From: Nevskiaceae bacterium
GTDB lineage: Bacteria > Pseudomonadota > Gammaproteobacteria > Nevskiales > Nevskiaceae
Direction: 5' to 3'
Length of the DNA: 64,000 nucleotides
NCBI GenBank assembly: GCA_004298465.1
Contig: SCRT01000001.1
Span: 62,001 to 126,000 of the forward strand
Shown: positions 36,222 to 45,260 of the stretch, in pieces
How the letters are laid out: each line of letters begins with the position of its first letter
Numbering within the stretch: position 1 is the first letter of the stretch
Program-made: the position numbers and the translations under genes
The notes under the pieces: generated by a model
Database searches by the model: none
Told to the model about the DNA's origin: nothing
What the model saw: only the letters and a program-made list of their open reading frames with translations

Positions 36222-36332
36222 GCCGGCGCCGCCCAACTCGCCAGGCTTTCACGTGGCTCAAACAGGGGCGGCGCTTTTTTCGGCCCGGACACTTCCCGCT
36301 GCAGGCGTCGCCAAACGGGCAAGGGAACTTGG
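36222..36332. repeat. Long intergenic repeat, copy C (inverted)
   Basis: The stretch GGCCGGCGCCGCCCAACTCG and onwards to CGTCGCCAAACGGGCA is the reverse complement of 21364-21466, with small differences. It lies between the convergent SanA-like gene and glpD. A GCTTACCGCTCACTGCTC unit follows at about 36391. Confidence 0.7.
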
Positions 36333-36392
36333 GCCTCGTTGTCGCGGGTACGCAACGGTTGCCACGCCTAGGGCGGCACAGTTTTCGCCTGC

Positions 36393-37949
36393 TTACCGCT
36401 CACTGCTCCCCTTCATCCACTCGCCATCCCGCGCCAGGATGGTGAGCGGCACGCGTCGGCGGTAGACGTCGTCTGGGCTGCGTGCCATTTCGTCATGCCG
36501 GGCGATAACGGTTTCCGCCGCGATGAACGGCAGCTCCGGGTGCAGGCGGGCGGCGAGGCGCGGGTCGTCGGTGATGCGGGCGATCACGTCCGTCACGCGC
36601 GTACCGTAGCGGTGCAGCAGCGAGGCGGCCACGAAGGGGTTGAGCCGTGCCATCGTCATGTGCCGCAGTGCGCCGAGCTGGGCGCTCTCCCATGCCGCGT
36701 AATCGTCGCCGTCCGGTGCGCCCGGCAACGGCGTGGTGGCCGTGATGCAGGGGTGCCTCGGGGCCTTCAGCGCGGCACACACAGCGTCGACGATGCGTTC
36801 GGATTCCGCGCGCGCCGTGGTGAATTTGCCGCCCAGCGGCAGCCACAAGCCGGGTTTCGGGGCCAGCAGATCGAAGTCGCGGCTGACATCCGACAGATTC
36901 TGCGATGGCGCTCGGCGCAGCGTGCGGGCACCGGCGAAGCTGGCGATCACATCCTGCGCCGCCCAGCCGAGACCCGGCAGGCGGGCGTGCAGCGCGTCCA
37001 GCAGGTAGGCGGTTTCCGCCGCGCTGGCGTGGGTGTTCGCGGGGGTATTGAAGTCTTGTGCGCTGACCGTTGATTCCGTCGTTCCGACCAGGCTGCGGCC
37101 GTACCAGGGAATGACGAAGAACGCTCGGCCATCGCGCGGTGCGGACAGGATGAAGGCGTGGTCACAGCCGGGGATGGCGGGCAGGATCAGATGAATTCCG
37201 CGGATGCGCTCGATCTCGTCCGCCGCCCCGGCGGCGAAGGCGGCGCTCCACGGCCCGGTTGCGGCAACCACGGCCGGGGCACGCAGTTCGAAGTGTGTAT
37301 CGGTTTCCGTGTCGTGCAGTCGTGCGCCGATGATGCGGCCGGCGTCTTCCAGCAGGGTTTCCGCGGTTATGCGGTTGGCGCAGGCGGCACCGGCGGCCTG
37401 CGCCGCCGCGACCACGGTCAGGGTCGTGCGCGCGTCGTCGTGCTGGCAGTCGCCGTAGCTGAACGCGCCTTTCACGTCTTGTTGGTTCAGCCACGGGAAT
37501 TCGCGCTTCAGCCGCGCGGATTCGAGGTGCCGGTGGCGGCCCGCCGGCGGGTCGAGGCCGGCCAGCACGTCGTAGGTGGCGAGCCCGGCGGCCAGCTTGA
37601 GGCGGTTGGCGACACCGCCTTCCCAGACTGGCAGCACGAAACGCAGGCCGTGGACGTGGTGGGGGGCAATGCGCGCCAGCGTGCGCCGTTCACGTAGCGA
37701 CTCGCGCACCAGCCCGAATTCGAAGTTCTCCAGATACCGCAGCCCGCCATGGATAAGCTTGCTGGACGCGGACGAGGTGCCGGCTGCCCAGTCGCGGGCT
37801 TCGATGAGCGCTACGCGTAGCCCACGCTGCGCGGCGTCGCAGGCCGTCCACGCGCCATAGATGCCGCCGCCCATGACCAGCAGGTCGAAGTGCTCCGCGC
37901 GCAGGCGATCGACAGCGCGCAGCAGCGGAAAGGCACGGGTGCTGCTCAC
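36393..37949 (-). CDS. glpD: Glycerol-3-phosphate dehydrogenase (aerobic)
   Basis: Membrane-associated FAD enzyme that oxidises sn-glycerol 3-phosphate to dihydroxyacetone phosphate and passes electrons to ubiquinone. FAD motif DLLVMGGGIYGAWTACDAA is at about residues 22-40, then SSASSKLIHGGLRYLE, the family signature, and SLVGTTE and LPLGGKFTTARAES in the C-terminal half. At 518 residues it is close to E. coli GlpD. The start is GTG 37949, overlapping the stop of the upstream FadE-like gene as GTGA. No glpK, glpF or glpR is present here. Confidence 0.92.
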   Translation of the reverse strand: MSSTRAFPLLRAVDRLRAEHFDLLVMGGGIYGAWTACDAAQRGLRVALIEARDWAAGTSSASSKLIHGGLRYLENFEFGLVRESLRERRTLARIAPHHVHGLRFVLPVWEGGVANRLKLAAGLATYDVLAGLDPPAGRHRHLESARLKREFPWLNQQDVKGAFSYGDCQHDDARTTLTVVAAAQAAGAACANRITAETLLEDAGRIIGARLHDTETDTHFELRAPAVVAATGPWSAAFAAGAADEIERIRGIHLILPAIPGCDHAFILSAPRDGRAFFVIPWYGRSLVGTTESTVSAQDFNTPANTHASAAETAYLLDALHARLPGLGWAAQDVIASFAGARTLRRAPSQNLSDVSRDFDLLAPKPGLWLPLGGKFTTARAESERIVDAVCAALKAPRHPCITATTPLPGAPDGDDYAAWESAQLGALRHMTMARLNPFVAASLLHRYGTRVTDVIARITDDPRLAARLHPELPFIAAETVIARHDEMARSPDDVYRRRVPLTILARDGEWMKGSSER

Positions 37950-40267
37950 GGTGTCTGTGTAGGCGGCTCTGCGGGTGGCGCGGCAGGCGCTGGCGTGTCG
38001 TCATCCAGTGCTGCACAGGCAGCGATCCAGTCGTGCAGGTGCGCGGCTTCCGCGACGTCGATACGGCCGGCCGCCTGCGCTGCGTCAATGCGCGCAGCGT
38101 CCCATAGCGCCCTGGACGACCCGGTATCTGGCAAGCGGGATTCCAGGGCTTCCCCGGTGCGGCAGGCATCGGCTGCACGCCGCAGCCGGGTGGCGGGCAG
38201 TGGCAGCGTGGCAGGCAGCAGCGGGCGGAAATAGCGTTCGGCATCGCCGTCGCACAGCCAGGTCGTGATGATCTCGACGTCGTGCAGGCCACGCGGCAGG
38301 CGCCAGCGGCCCAACGGGCTGGTCAGTGCCCGGGCCAGGCCGCGCAACGGCGTGCCGAGGCTGCGGATGAGGGTTTCCAGATCGTTCTGTACCGCGTCCA
38401 GGGTTTCCGAAACGCTGTGCCGCAGCAGTGCGGCGGTGGCCGGGTGGTCGGTGTCGTGGCCGGTTTTCCAGATCACGGCCTGCGCCGCCTGCAGGCGCGA
38501 CAACGCGTCTCCTACCGCGGCCAGCGAAGCGTCGCTGTCGAGCGTGTGCGCGCGGCGTGACAGCAGCACGAGGTCGGCTACGAAGGACAGACAGACGTAG
38601 GCGCGGTTGACGCGGCGCACGTAGCGCTGGTTGTCGGGCTCCAGCCCGTGGGGGGGCGGGCGGGTATCCAGTCCGAAACACGCCGACAGGGCGCGTACCG
38701 CGCCGGACAGCGCGTGACCGACGTGGTGCCAGTAGGCGGTGTCGAAATCCTGCAGGGAATCTGCGGAAACCGGCTTGCGCGCGGCATGCCACTGGGCATG
38801 GAAGAACAGGTGGCACTGGCCGAGTGCGCGCAGGCCGAGTTCGCTGCGGGTACGGGTGGTGACCACCGGCGCCCGCGCCGTCGCGAAAGCTTCCAGCGGG
38901 GTCTGGTATCCCAGTTCACGCCCGCGCTGGCTGATACGGGCCGCCATGCTGGCGACGCGCACGCTGGTGATGGCAGCGGAGCCGACAGCACCCAGTTCAT
39001 CACGCGCGGTCGCCAACGTCAGGGCGCTGAGTGCGTTGGCGGTATACAGGTCGGCGGCCGTTGCGGCCAGCGCGTGTCGCACGGCGCTGTGGTGCGTCAG
39101 CGCAGGCTCGCCCGGCAGATGGGCGCGGGCTTGCCACGCGCTGGCCAGCGCCACCGGCAGCGCCAGGCCGAACTGCAGGGCTGGTTCGTTCACCGTGCGG
39201 GCGGTGGTGATGGCGGCAGCGAGGCGCGAGCTGCCGTCGCCGATGGCGTGAAGGCCGCCGACCAGCGCGGTCAGGGGGACGGTGAGGCGCGTGGCGCCCA
39301 GCGCAACCCGGCCGTCGGGATGGTTACGGACTGCCAGTCCCGGCGTTGCTGCGTCCAGTACCACGCAGGCGCTGCCACGGACGCGGGCGCTGTCGGTGAA
39401 TTCCACCAGCAGGCCGTAGCGGCGTGCGGCGTGCGAGGCGCGCGTGCGGGGGTTCAGGCGCAGCTCGATGGCCGCACCGGATGCATGGCCGTTTTCGTCG
39501 TGCGCGGCGACCAGCGTTGCCCAGCCACAGGTGCGGAGCAATGGCTGGGCGCCGAGGTCTGCCGCCGCGAACGCGGACAGGTCGGTCAGCGCGGTTTCCA
39601 GCCACGGTGGAGGTGGCGCAGCGTTGTGTAGCAACGCGAGCCAGCCGGCGCGCTGGGCTGAGCACGGCGCCCAGGCGGCAGTTCCGGCCGCCGCTGCAGC
39701 CCGGGCGCAGACTGCGGCCCGCAGGGCGTCCGGCGCATTGTGATGGGTGCCGACTTCAGTGCCGTCGGCTTCCGCCGTTTCGGGGGCAACGCCCGCGGCC
39801 GCGGCCGCCAGCCGGTTGCGCGCGGCGACGTCGGCGGCGTCAGTTGCGAGTGCCGTACAGGCGGGGTCGATCACGGTATCCAGCCAGTTGCGCTGAATTT
39901 CCGACAGCGTGGGAACGGGCGTCGCCTGTAGCGTTGCCCAGTCAGGTGCTCCGCTCAGTGTCGGCGCGCCACACTCGCAGCCATGGTTGTCGAGCGTAGC
40001 GACCGTGTCTGCCGGAAGTCGTTCCAGCGTGCGCTGGAAACGCTTCAGCAGTGGCCGCGACAGCCATTCCTGCCGCAGCGCAGGCACCGTCAGCAGCACC
40101 GTGGTTGCAACCCATGCCAACGCCAGCAGCAGGAAGATGGTGAAAGACCCGCCCAGCACGCCGTAGAACAGGATGGCGCCACCCATGGCCCATGCAGCCG
40201 TTCGCATGCGGGCGCCGCGGTAGGCCAGGGTGCATAGGGCGATGAAGAAGAACAGCAACCAGAACAT
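37946..40267 (-). CDS. FadE-like acyl-CoA dehydrogenase homologue, probable pseudoenzyme
   Basis: Resembles E. coli FadE along its length but not in its catalytic core. Residues 1-60 are a double membrane anchor and 68-140 match the FadE linker (LSRPLLKRFQRTLERLPADT, then GAPDWATLQATPVPTLSEIQ). From about residue 505 the DUF1974 C-terminal domain is clear (FDTAYWHHVGHALSGAVRAL, NRAYVCLSFVADLVLLSRR). Between them, the flavin/acyl-CoA segments are eroded: no PEAGSD-like motif, and by eye the FadE catalytic Glu of ITVEGAN falls on Arg472. Length 773 versus 814. The frame is intact, so it is not simply a decayed gene. It is translationally coupled to glpD. Confidence 0.72.
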   Translation of the reverse strand: MFWLLFFFIALCTLAYRGARMRTAAWAMGGAILFYGVLGGSFTIFLLLALAWVATTVLLTVPALRQEWLSRPLLKRFQRTLERLPADTVATLDNHGCECGAPTLSGAPDWATLQATPVPTLSEIQRNWLDTVIDPACTALATDAADVAARNRLAAAAAGVAPETAEADGTEVGTHHNAPDALRAAVCARAAAAAGTAAWAPCSAQRAGWLALLHNAAPPPPWLETALTDLSAFAAADLGAQPLLRTCGWATLVAAHDENGHASGAAIELRLNPRTRASHAARRYGLLVEFTDSARVRGSACVVLDAATPGLAVRNHPDGRVALGATRLTVPLTALVGGLHAIGDGSSRLAAAITTARTVNEPALQFGLALPVALASAWQARAHLPGEPALTHHSAVRHALAATAADLYTANALSALTLATARDELGAVGSAAITSVRVASMAARISQRGRELGYQTPLEAFATARAPVVTTRTRSELGLRALGQCHLFFHAQWHAARKPVSADSLQDFDTAYWHHVGHALSGAVRALSACFGLDTRPPPHGLEPDNQRYVRRVNRAYVCLSFVADLVLLSRRAHTLDSDASLAAVGDALSRLQAAQAVIWKTGHDTDHPATAALLRHSVSETLDAVQNDLETLIRSLGTPLRGLARALTSPLGRWRLPRGLHDVEIITTWLCDGDAERYFRPLLPATLPLPATRLRRAADACRTGEALESRLPDTGSSRALWDAARIDAAQAAGRIDVAEAAHLHDWIAACAALDDDTPAPAAPPAEPPTQTP

Positions 40268-40419
40268 TTCCCGATCTCCGGATGTCACGCGCTTGCAGGC
40301 GAATCGACGGCAGGCTGCTATTGTGCGGTCTGCGGCGCCCCGATGCCGTGGTGGGCGGTACAAGATGGGCGGAATGTCCCGAACCGACCGGTCACCCGTC
40401 GACCGAACATAGGCTGCAG

Positions 40420-41055
40420 ATGAACGATTTTTTTCGCCACTACACACGACTTGACCAGTTGTTGATGAACGGGTTCCCGGTCGTGCGTTCCAGCCAGCCG
40501 CCGGCCCCGTATCCGGCCGCAGACGTGGCTGAAGTACCCCTGGATGCCGGCGACCGGCGCCATGCAGCGGGCCTGATGCGCGTCAATCATGCCGGCGAGA
40601 TTGCCGCGCAGGCCCTTTATCGCGGGCAAGCCGCCGTCGCGCGCAGCCCGCGCATCCGCCGCCAGATGCTGGAAGCGGCGGGTGAAGAACAGGCGCATCT
40701 GGCGTGGTGCGCCCGGCGGCTTGCGGAACTCGACGATCGCCCCAGCCGGCTGGCAGCGTTGTGGTATGCGGGATCTTTCGCCATTGGCGCCGTGGCTGGG
40801 CTGGCAGGGGACGCTGCGAGCCTCGGCTTTGTCGAGGAAACCGAGCGCCAGGTCGCAGCGCACCTGGAAGGGCACAAGCGCGAGCTGCCCGCCGGTGACG
40901 CGCGCAGCCGGGCCGTGGTCAATACCATGCAGCGCGACGAGATCCGCCACGGTGCGAACGCGGCCGCAGCCGGCGCACGGCCGCTGCCGGCGTCGCTGCG
41001 CAAGCTGATGAGCGCCGTTGCCGGTGTAATGAAGTTTGGTGCATATCGGTTCTGA
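40420..41055 (+). CDS. coq7: Demethoxyubiquinone hydroxylase (di-iron Coq7)
   Basis: Aerobic hydroxylase for the C6 hydroxylation step of ubiquinone synthesis. Ferritin-like di-iron ligands are visible: Glu60 in NHAGEIAAQALYRGQ, EEQAH at 89-93, an internal Glu in GFVEETERQVAAHLEGH, and the final RDEIRHG. Length 211. ATG 40420 opens the family N terminus; the frame runs upstream in unrelated sequence. It replaces the flavin-dependent UbiF found in enterics. It is divergent from the FadE-like gene. Confidence 0.95.
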   Translation: MNDFFRHYTRLDQLLMNGFPVVRSSQPPAPYPAADVAEVPLDAGDRRHAAGLMRVNHAGEIAAQALYRGQAAVARSPRIRRQMLEAAGEEQAHLAWCARRLAELDDRPSRLAALWYAGSFAIGAVAGLAGDAASLGFVEETERQVAAHLEGHKRELPAGDARSRAVVNTMQRDEIRHGANAAAAGARPLPASLRKLMSAVAGVMKFGAYRF

Positions 41056-41226
41056 TCCGGCCCGCGCACCCGGCCCGGCGCAACGATTCGTGCACGCAGC
41101 GGTCAAACTCCCGACGGCCAAACCCGCAGGTATGGCCATCGTCCGCGGTCACGCATTAAGCTTGGGTTTACGTTGATCGTGAATACTGTCCACCGACGCA
41201 CTCTTTCACACTTATCGGGAGATTCC

Positions 41227-41553
41227 ATGAACCGCACGACTCGCACACTGGTCCTCGCACTCACCGCGGGCGCGCTCACCCAGCTCGCCGCTTGCGCGAC
41301 CTATCCGCAACAGGGCTATGCGCAGCCCCAGCAGCCCGGCACCTACCCGATCTATCAGGCCGCACCGGCTTGCGCGAATGGCATGATGAGCGACCCGACC
41401 GTCAATTCCGTGGTTGGCGGCGCACTCGGCGGCTTCGCTGGCAACCAGTTCGGCAAGGGCACCGGGAAATCCGCCATGACGGCGCTGGGCGCCGTCGCCG
41501 GCGTCATAGCGGGGCAGCAGGTTGCCTCGGCGTCGCGGGCGAACTGCTACTGA
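41227..41553 (+). CDS. Glycine-zipper outer-membrane lipoprotein (1)
   Basis: Small lipoprotein: a signal peptide ends in a lipobox-like LAAC (Cys at about residue 21) followed by a Tyr/Gln/Pro-rich linker. The C-terminal half is a glycine zipper, VVGGALGGFAGNQFGKG then ALGAVAGVIAGQQVA, as in SlyB and rickettsial 17-kDa antigen. Length 108. ATG 41227 has GGGAG upstream. The next gene is a paralogue with the same zipper, probably from tandem duplication. Such proteins sit in the outer membrane; the function is structural or stress-related. Confidence 0.85.
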   Translation: MNRTTRTLVLALTAGALTQLAACATYPQQGYAQPQQPGTYPIYQAAPACANGMMSDPTVNSVVGGALGGFAGNQFGKGTGKSAMTALGAVAGVIAGQQVASASRANCY

Positions 41554-41577
41554 CGGGTTGAAAGGAGGCCCTGGGCC

Positions 41578-42165
41578 ATGAAGATCGTTCCGGCTGTAAC
41601 TACGACGCGGCTTGTCGCTGCTGGTGGCTGGGCCGCCATGCTGATGCTGTCCGCCTGCGCCTATCAGCAACCTTATGGGCAACCCTATGGCATGGCGGCG
41701 ACCGCGCCGCAGCCCTCGCCGGAAGACGTCCAGTACGTCACCGCCGAAGTATTGAGTTCGACGCCTGCGTATCAGGCCGTGCAGGTTGCCCGGCCACGCC
41801 AGGAATGCGCGCAGGTGCCGGTCGACTCGAGTGGCAACACGGTGGTTGGTACCATGGTCGGTGGCGCGCTCGGCGGGCTGGCCGGCAACCAGTTCGGCAA
41901 GGGTTCCGGCAATGCGGCGATGACGGCACTCGGCGCCATCGCCGGTGCCATCGCCGGCAACAGCGTGGCCCATGCCAGCGTTCCGCCCGGCGCCACGACC
42001 ACCCAGTGCCGCACCGTGACCGACTATGTCACGCAGCGCCAGGCCGACGGCTACGACGTCACCTACCGCTATGCCGGGCAGGTCTACCACACGCACAGCG
42101 ACGCCGACCCCGGTGCCACGATCCGCGTGCGGGTTGCAGTCTCGCCCGCGCCCGGCAGCTACTGA
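41578..42165 (+). CDS. Glycine-zipper outer-membrane lipoprotein (2)
   Basis: Paralogue of the preceding gene. Signal peptide with lipobox LSAC (Cys at about residue 27), a Tyr/Gln/Pro linker, then VVGTMVGGALGGLAGNQFGKG and ALGAIAGAIAGNSVA, nearly identical in pattern to the first. It adds a C-terminal ~55-residue beta-rich extension (TQCRTVTDYVTQRQADGYDVTYRYAG) typical of the larger SlyB-like proteins. Length 195. AAGGAGG lies 9 bases before ATG 41578; 24 bp separate it from the first gene. Confidence 0.85.
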   Translation: MKIVPAVTTTRLVAAGGWAAMLMLSACAYQQPYGQPYGMAATAPQPSPEDVQYVTAEVLSSTPAYQAVQVARPRQECAQVPVDSSGNTVVGTMVGGALGGLAGNQFGKGSGNAAMTALGAIAGAIAGNSVAHASVPPGATTTQCRTVTDYVTQRQADGYDVTYRYAGQVYHTHSDADPGATIRVRVAVSPAPGSY

Positions 42166-42177
42166 AGCGGGCGGGGC

Positions 42178-42801
42178 ATGTTTGGGCACAGCGCGTTGCG
42201 TATCGACATCGCGGATTTTCCCGATCCGCAGCGCGATACGTCGCTGTCCGCCACCGCCGGCACGCGCACCGAAGCGGTACTTGCTGGCGGCTGCTTCTGG
42301 TGCACGGAAGCGGTGTACCGCGAACTCGACGGCGTGCTGGACGTGATGCCCGGCTACAGCGGCGGAACCCGGCAGGACGCCGACTACCACACGGTCTGCA
42401 GTGGCATGACCGACCACGCTGAGACGATCCGCGTCGGCTACGACCCCGCGCGTATCACGTTCGGGCGCCTGCTCAAGGTGTTCTTTTCGGTCGCCCACGA
42501 CCCGACGCAGGTCGACCGCCAGGGCAACGACGTCGGGCGCCAGTACCGTTCCGTGATCTTCTACGTCGATGACGAACAGCGCGACGTGGCGCAGGCGTAC
42601 ATCGCCCAGCTCGACGCCGCCAGCGTCTACGCAGCGCCGGTCGCCACGGTGCTCAAGCCGCTCGCCGCCTTCTATGAAGCGGAAAACCACCACCACGACT
42701 ACGCTGCGCGGCACCCGGAACAGCCCTACATCGCCTGTGTGGCGCAGCCGAAAGTCGACAAGCTGCGGCACTATTTCCCAGACGCACTGCGCGGCCGGTA
42801 A
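42178..42801 (+). CDS. msrA: Peptide-methionine (S)-S-oxide reductase MsrA
   Basis: Reduces methionine-S-sulfoxide in proteins. The active site GCFWC is at residues 38-42, with GYSGG, DHAETIRVGYDP and the DPTQVDRQGNDVGRQYRS segment all matching MsrA. The YHTVCSGMTDHAE region is normal. Length 207 includes ~30 extra N-terminal residues (a variable part). It starts 12 bp after the lipoprotein stop, so it is likely in the same transcript. Complements the msrB at 26.6 kb. Confidence 0.95.
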   Translation: MFGHSALRIDIADFPDPQRDTSLSATAGTRTEAVLAGGCFWCTEAVYRELDGVLDVMPGYSGGTRQDADYHTVCSGMTDHAETIRVGYDPARITFGRLLKVFFSVAHDPTQVDRQGNDVGRQYRSVIFYVDDEQRDVAQAYIAQLDAASVYAAPVATVLKPLAAFYEAENHHHDYAARHPEQPYIACVAQPKVDKLRHYFPDALRGR

Positions 42802-42804
42802 CCG

Positions 42805-43215
42805 CTACGCATCGCGTGGATCGTGTCCGCGCGTCGCCTTCAGCTGGCCCCGGCGGGTCTTCTCGTCCAGTCGCCGGCGCTTTGACGCCGCCGTCGGGCG
42901 TGTCCGTTTGCGCGGCTTCGGCGGCGTGGCGGCTGCCGCGATCAATCGCTCCAGCCGCTCGATCGCTGTCGCGCGGTTGCGGTCGAAACTGCGAAACTGG
43001 CGCGCCTTGATGACGATGACGCCATCCGCGCCGATGCGGTGGTCGCTCATCGCCAAAAGCCGGGTGCGCACGGCCTCGGGCAATGTCGCGGTATGTACGT
43101 CGTAGCGTAGATGCGCCGCGCTTGCCGTCTTGTTCACATTCTGTCCGCCCGGCCCACTCGCCAGAGTGGGGTGTATCTCGATCTCGGCAGCAACGGGTTT
43201 CGGGATGGACGACAT
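42805..43215 (-). CDS. arfB: Alternative ribosome rescue factor ArfB (YaeJ)
   Basis: Peptidyl-tRNA hydrolase that frees stalled ribosomes lacking a stop codon. The catalytic GGQ is at residues 23-25 in ASGPGGQNVNK, followed by the TASAAHLRYDV and GVIVIKARQFRS segments, and the C-terminal basic tail (PKPRKRTRPTAASKRRRLDEK) that enters the empty mRNA channel. Length 136 is normal. ATG 43215 is chosen; upstream in-frame sequence translates a REP. It converges with msrA, leaving only 3 bp. Confidence 0.93.
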   Translation of the reverse strand: MSSIPKPVAAEIEIHPTLASGPGGQNVNKTASAAHLRYDVHTATLPEAVRTRLLAMSDHRIGADGVIVIKARQFRSFDRNRATAIERLERLIAAAATPPKPRKRTRPTAASKRRRLDEKTRRGQLKATRGHDPRDA

Positions 43216-43261
43216 GGCAGTTGATAGAGAAAGTGGGTGGGGCAAGCCATTCTGCGCAAAC

Positions 43262-43341
43262 GGTTGCCCGCAGGGGGCTCCTACATAAGAGTAAGGCATG
43301 ACCGTCTTGGCTGGCACCGATAGGAGTGGGCTCGCCCGCGA
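43262..43341. repeat. GTAG-type REP pair
   Basis: Two facing REPs: CCCGCAGGGGGCTCCTAC at about 43267-43284 and TAGGAGTGGGCTCGCCCGCGA at 43321-43341. Same family as the pairs at 29.9, 45.1 and 47.5 kb. Confidence 0.65.
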
Positions 43342-43496
43342 CCGGTCGTGGTACGGAAATGTTTCGGGCATATGGCCCATGGCGGTAAGCGGTCGCCGCG
43401 CAGGTGGGTTCCCGTGATCCCAATCAGCTGTCCCGCATGACGCCTCAATGACCCACCCCCTAAACTCGTATTGAGAACAACTGGAATCGAAGACCC

Positions 43497-43700
43497 ATGG
43501 TGGATGACCGCTTCATCGAGCTGGAAAGCCGGCTCGCGTTCACGGACGACAACGTGGAAGCCTTGAACGCGGCGCTGGCGGCGCAGCAGCAACGCATCGA
43601 CCAGCTCGAGAGGCTATGCAAGGAGCTGCTGGAACGTATCCGTGGTCTGTCCGGCGGTCGGCAGCCCACGCTGCAGGAAGAACGTCCGCCGCATTACTGA
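43497..43700 (+). CDS. slyX: SlyX family protein
   Basis: Small coiled-coil protein of unknown function found across gammaproteobacteria. The 67-residue product has the pattern IELESRLAFTDDNVEALN followed by heptad-like QQQRIDQLERLCKELLERI and a Pro-rich tail ending PPHY, matching the usual SlyX C terminus (PPHY). ATG 43497 gives the full coiled coil. Confidence 0.88.
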   Translation: MVDDRFIELESRLAFTDDNVEALNAALAAQQQRIDQLERLCKELLERIRGLSGGRQPTLQEERPPHY

Positions 43701-43800
43701 GGCTGCTGGCCGGTCGGGCAGGCGGGTGCGGGAAAAACACGCTTCCTGCGTGTAGAATTTCGCGCCGCGTCCGGGCGTCCGGTCGCAACCGAGCCGCACC

Positions 43801-45003
43801 ATGTCTCAACTCGCCGTTTCCGCGAACGTCCTGTTCCTGTTGCTGGGCGCGATCCTGATCCTTGCCATGCATGCGGGATTCGCATTCCTCGAACTCGGCA
43901 CGGTGCGCAAGAAGAATCAGGTGAATGCGCTGGTCAAGATCCTGGCGGATTTCGCGGTCGCCGTGCTCGCTTATTTCTTCGTCGGTTTCGGCGTCGCCTA
44001 CGGCGTGCACTTCTTCCACGGTGCGACGGTGCTGGCGCAGGACCACGGGCTGGAACTCACGCGCTTCTTCTTCCTCGTCACGTTTGCTGCCGCGGTGCCG
44101 GCCATCGTCTCCGGCGGCATTGCGGAACGCGCGCGCCTTTACCCGCAGATGCTGGCCACGGCGTTCATCGTCGCGCTGCTGTACCCGTTCTTCGAGGGGA
44201 TGGCGTGGAACGGCAACCTTGGCGTCCAGGCCTGGCTCACGCGCCTCTGCGGTGCCCCGTTCCACGATTTCGCTGGTTCCGTGGTAGTGCACGCCGTGGG
44301 CGGCTGGATCGCACTGGCGGCAGTGCTGTGGCTCGGCCCACGGCGCGGGCGCTACGGCAACGACGGGCGCATCGCGGCGCATCCGCCTTCCAACATCCCG
44401 TTCCTCGCGCTCGGCGCGTGGATCCTCATCGTCGGCTGGTTCGGCTTCAACGTCATGAGCGCCCAGTCGCTCGACAAGATCTCCGGCCTCGTGGCGCTGA
44501 ACTCGCTCATGGCCATGGTCGGCGGGACGCTGGCGGCACTGGTCGCCGGGCGCAATGACCCCGGCTTCATGCACAACGGCGCATTGGCCGGGCTGGTCGC
44601 GATCTGCGCCGGCTCGGACGTCGTCAACCCGCTCGGCGCGCTTGTCATCGGCGGCGTGGCCGGCACGCTGTTCGTATACCTGTTCACGCTGACGCAGAAC
44701 CGCTGGCACATCGACGACGTGCTCGGCGTGTGGCCGCTGCATGGCCTGTGCGGAACGTGGGGCGGCGTGGCAGCCGGCATCTTCGGTAGCCGCATGCTGG
44801 GCGGCATGGGCGGTGTGTCGTTCTGGGCGCAAATCATCGGAACGCTGGCCGGCGTCATCATCGCTTTCGCCGGCGGCTGGGTCGTGTATGGCGCCATCCA
44901 CCGGCTGCTGGGGCTGCGCCTCGGCGAGGAAGACGAATTCGCGGGCGCCGACCTCAGCATCCACAAGATCAGCGCGACCCCGGAACGCGGGCGGCTCTGG
45001 TAG
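43801..45003 (+). CDS. amt: Ammonium transporter (Amt)
   Basis: Inner-membrane channel for ammonium/ammonia. About eleven transmembrane helices; DFAGSVVVHAVGGWIAL holds the first pore His, and LHGLCGTWGG the second. The FGFNVMSAQ and MHNGALAGLVAICAG segments are conserved too. Length 400 is typical. No signal peptide and no glnK lies next to it (glnK-amtB is the usual pair), so regulation by PII must be from elsewhere if at all. It reads away from slyX after 100 bp. Confidence 0.9.
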   Translation: MSQLAVSANVLFLLLGAILILAMHAGFAFLELGTVRKKNQVNALVKILADFAVAVLAYFFVGFGVAYGVHFFHGATVLAQDHGLELTRFFFLVTFAAAVPAIVSGGIAERARLYPQMLATAFIVALLYPFFEGMAWNGNLGVQAWLTRLCGAPFHDFAGSVVVHAVGGWIALAAVLWLGPRRGRYGNDGRIAAHPPSNIPFLALGAWILIVGWFGFNVMSAQSLDKISGLVALNSLMAMVGGTLAALVAGRNDPGFMHNGALAGLVAICAGSDVVNPLGALVIGGVAGTLFVYLFTLTQNRWHIDDVLGVWPLHGLCGTWGGVAAGIFGSRMLGGMGGVSFWAQIIGTLAGVIIAFAGGWVVYGAIHRLLGLRLGEEDEFAGADLSIHKISATPERGRLW

Positions 45004-45065
45004 GTCGGCGGGAAGGGTGAGCAGTAACGGCAAGTGGCCAGCAGCCGCACGAGCAGTGCCGCAGC

Positions 45066-45147
45066 AGGTCGCGGGCAAGCCCGCTCCTACGGGTGCTGCT
45101 CCGGGCGCATCCTTTTTCTTGTGTAGGAGCCTGCCTGCAGGCGACCG
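45066..45147. repeat. GTAG-type REP pair
   Basis: Facing REPs GGTCGCGGGCAAGCCCGCTC at about 45067-45086 and TAGGAGCCTGCCTGCAGGCG at 45124-45143, between amt and the hydrolase gene. The order and spacing match the pair at 29.9 kb almost exactly. Confidence 0.7.
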
Positions 45148-45260
45148 TCCGTGCCATGCCTGCCGCTCCGTGTGATTGGCAACGAAGCCTGGCTGTCACC
45201 CCGACGATTCCCGGCGTTGCGTAAAATTGCGGACTTCCACGGCACCCTGGAGTACCGGCC

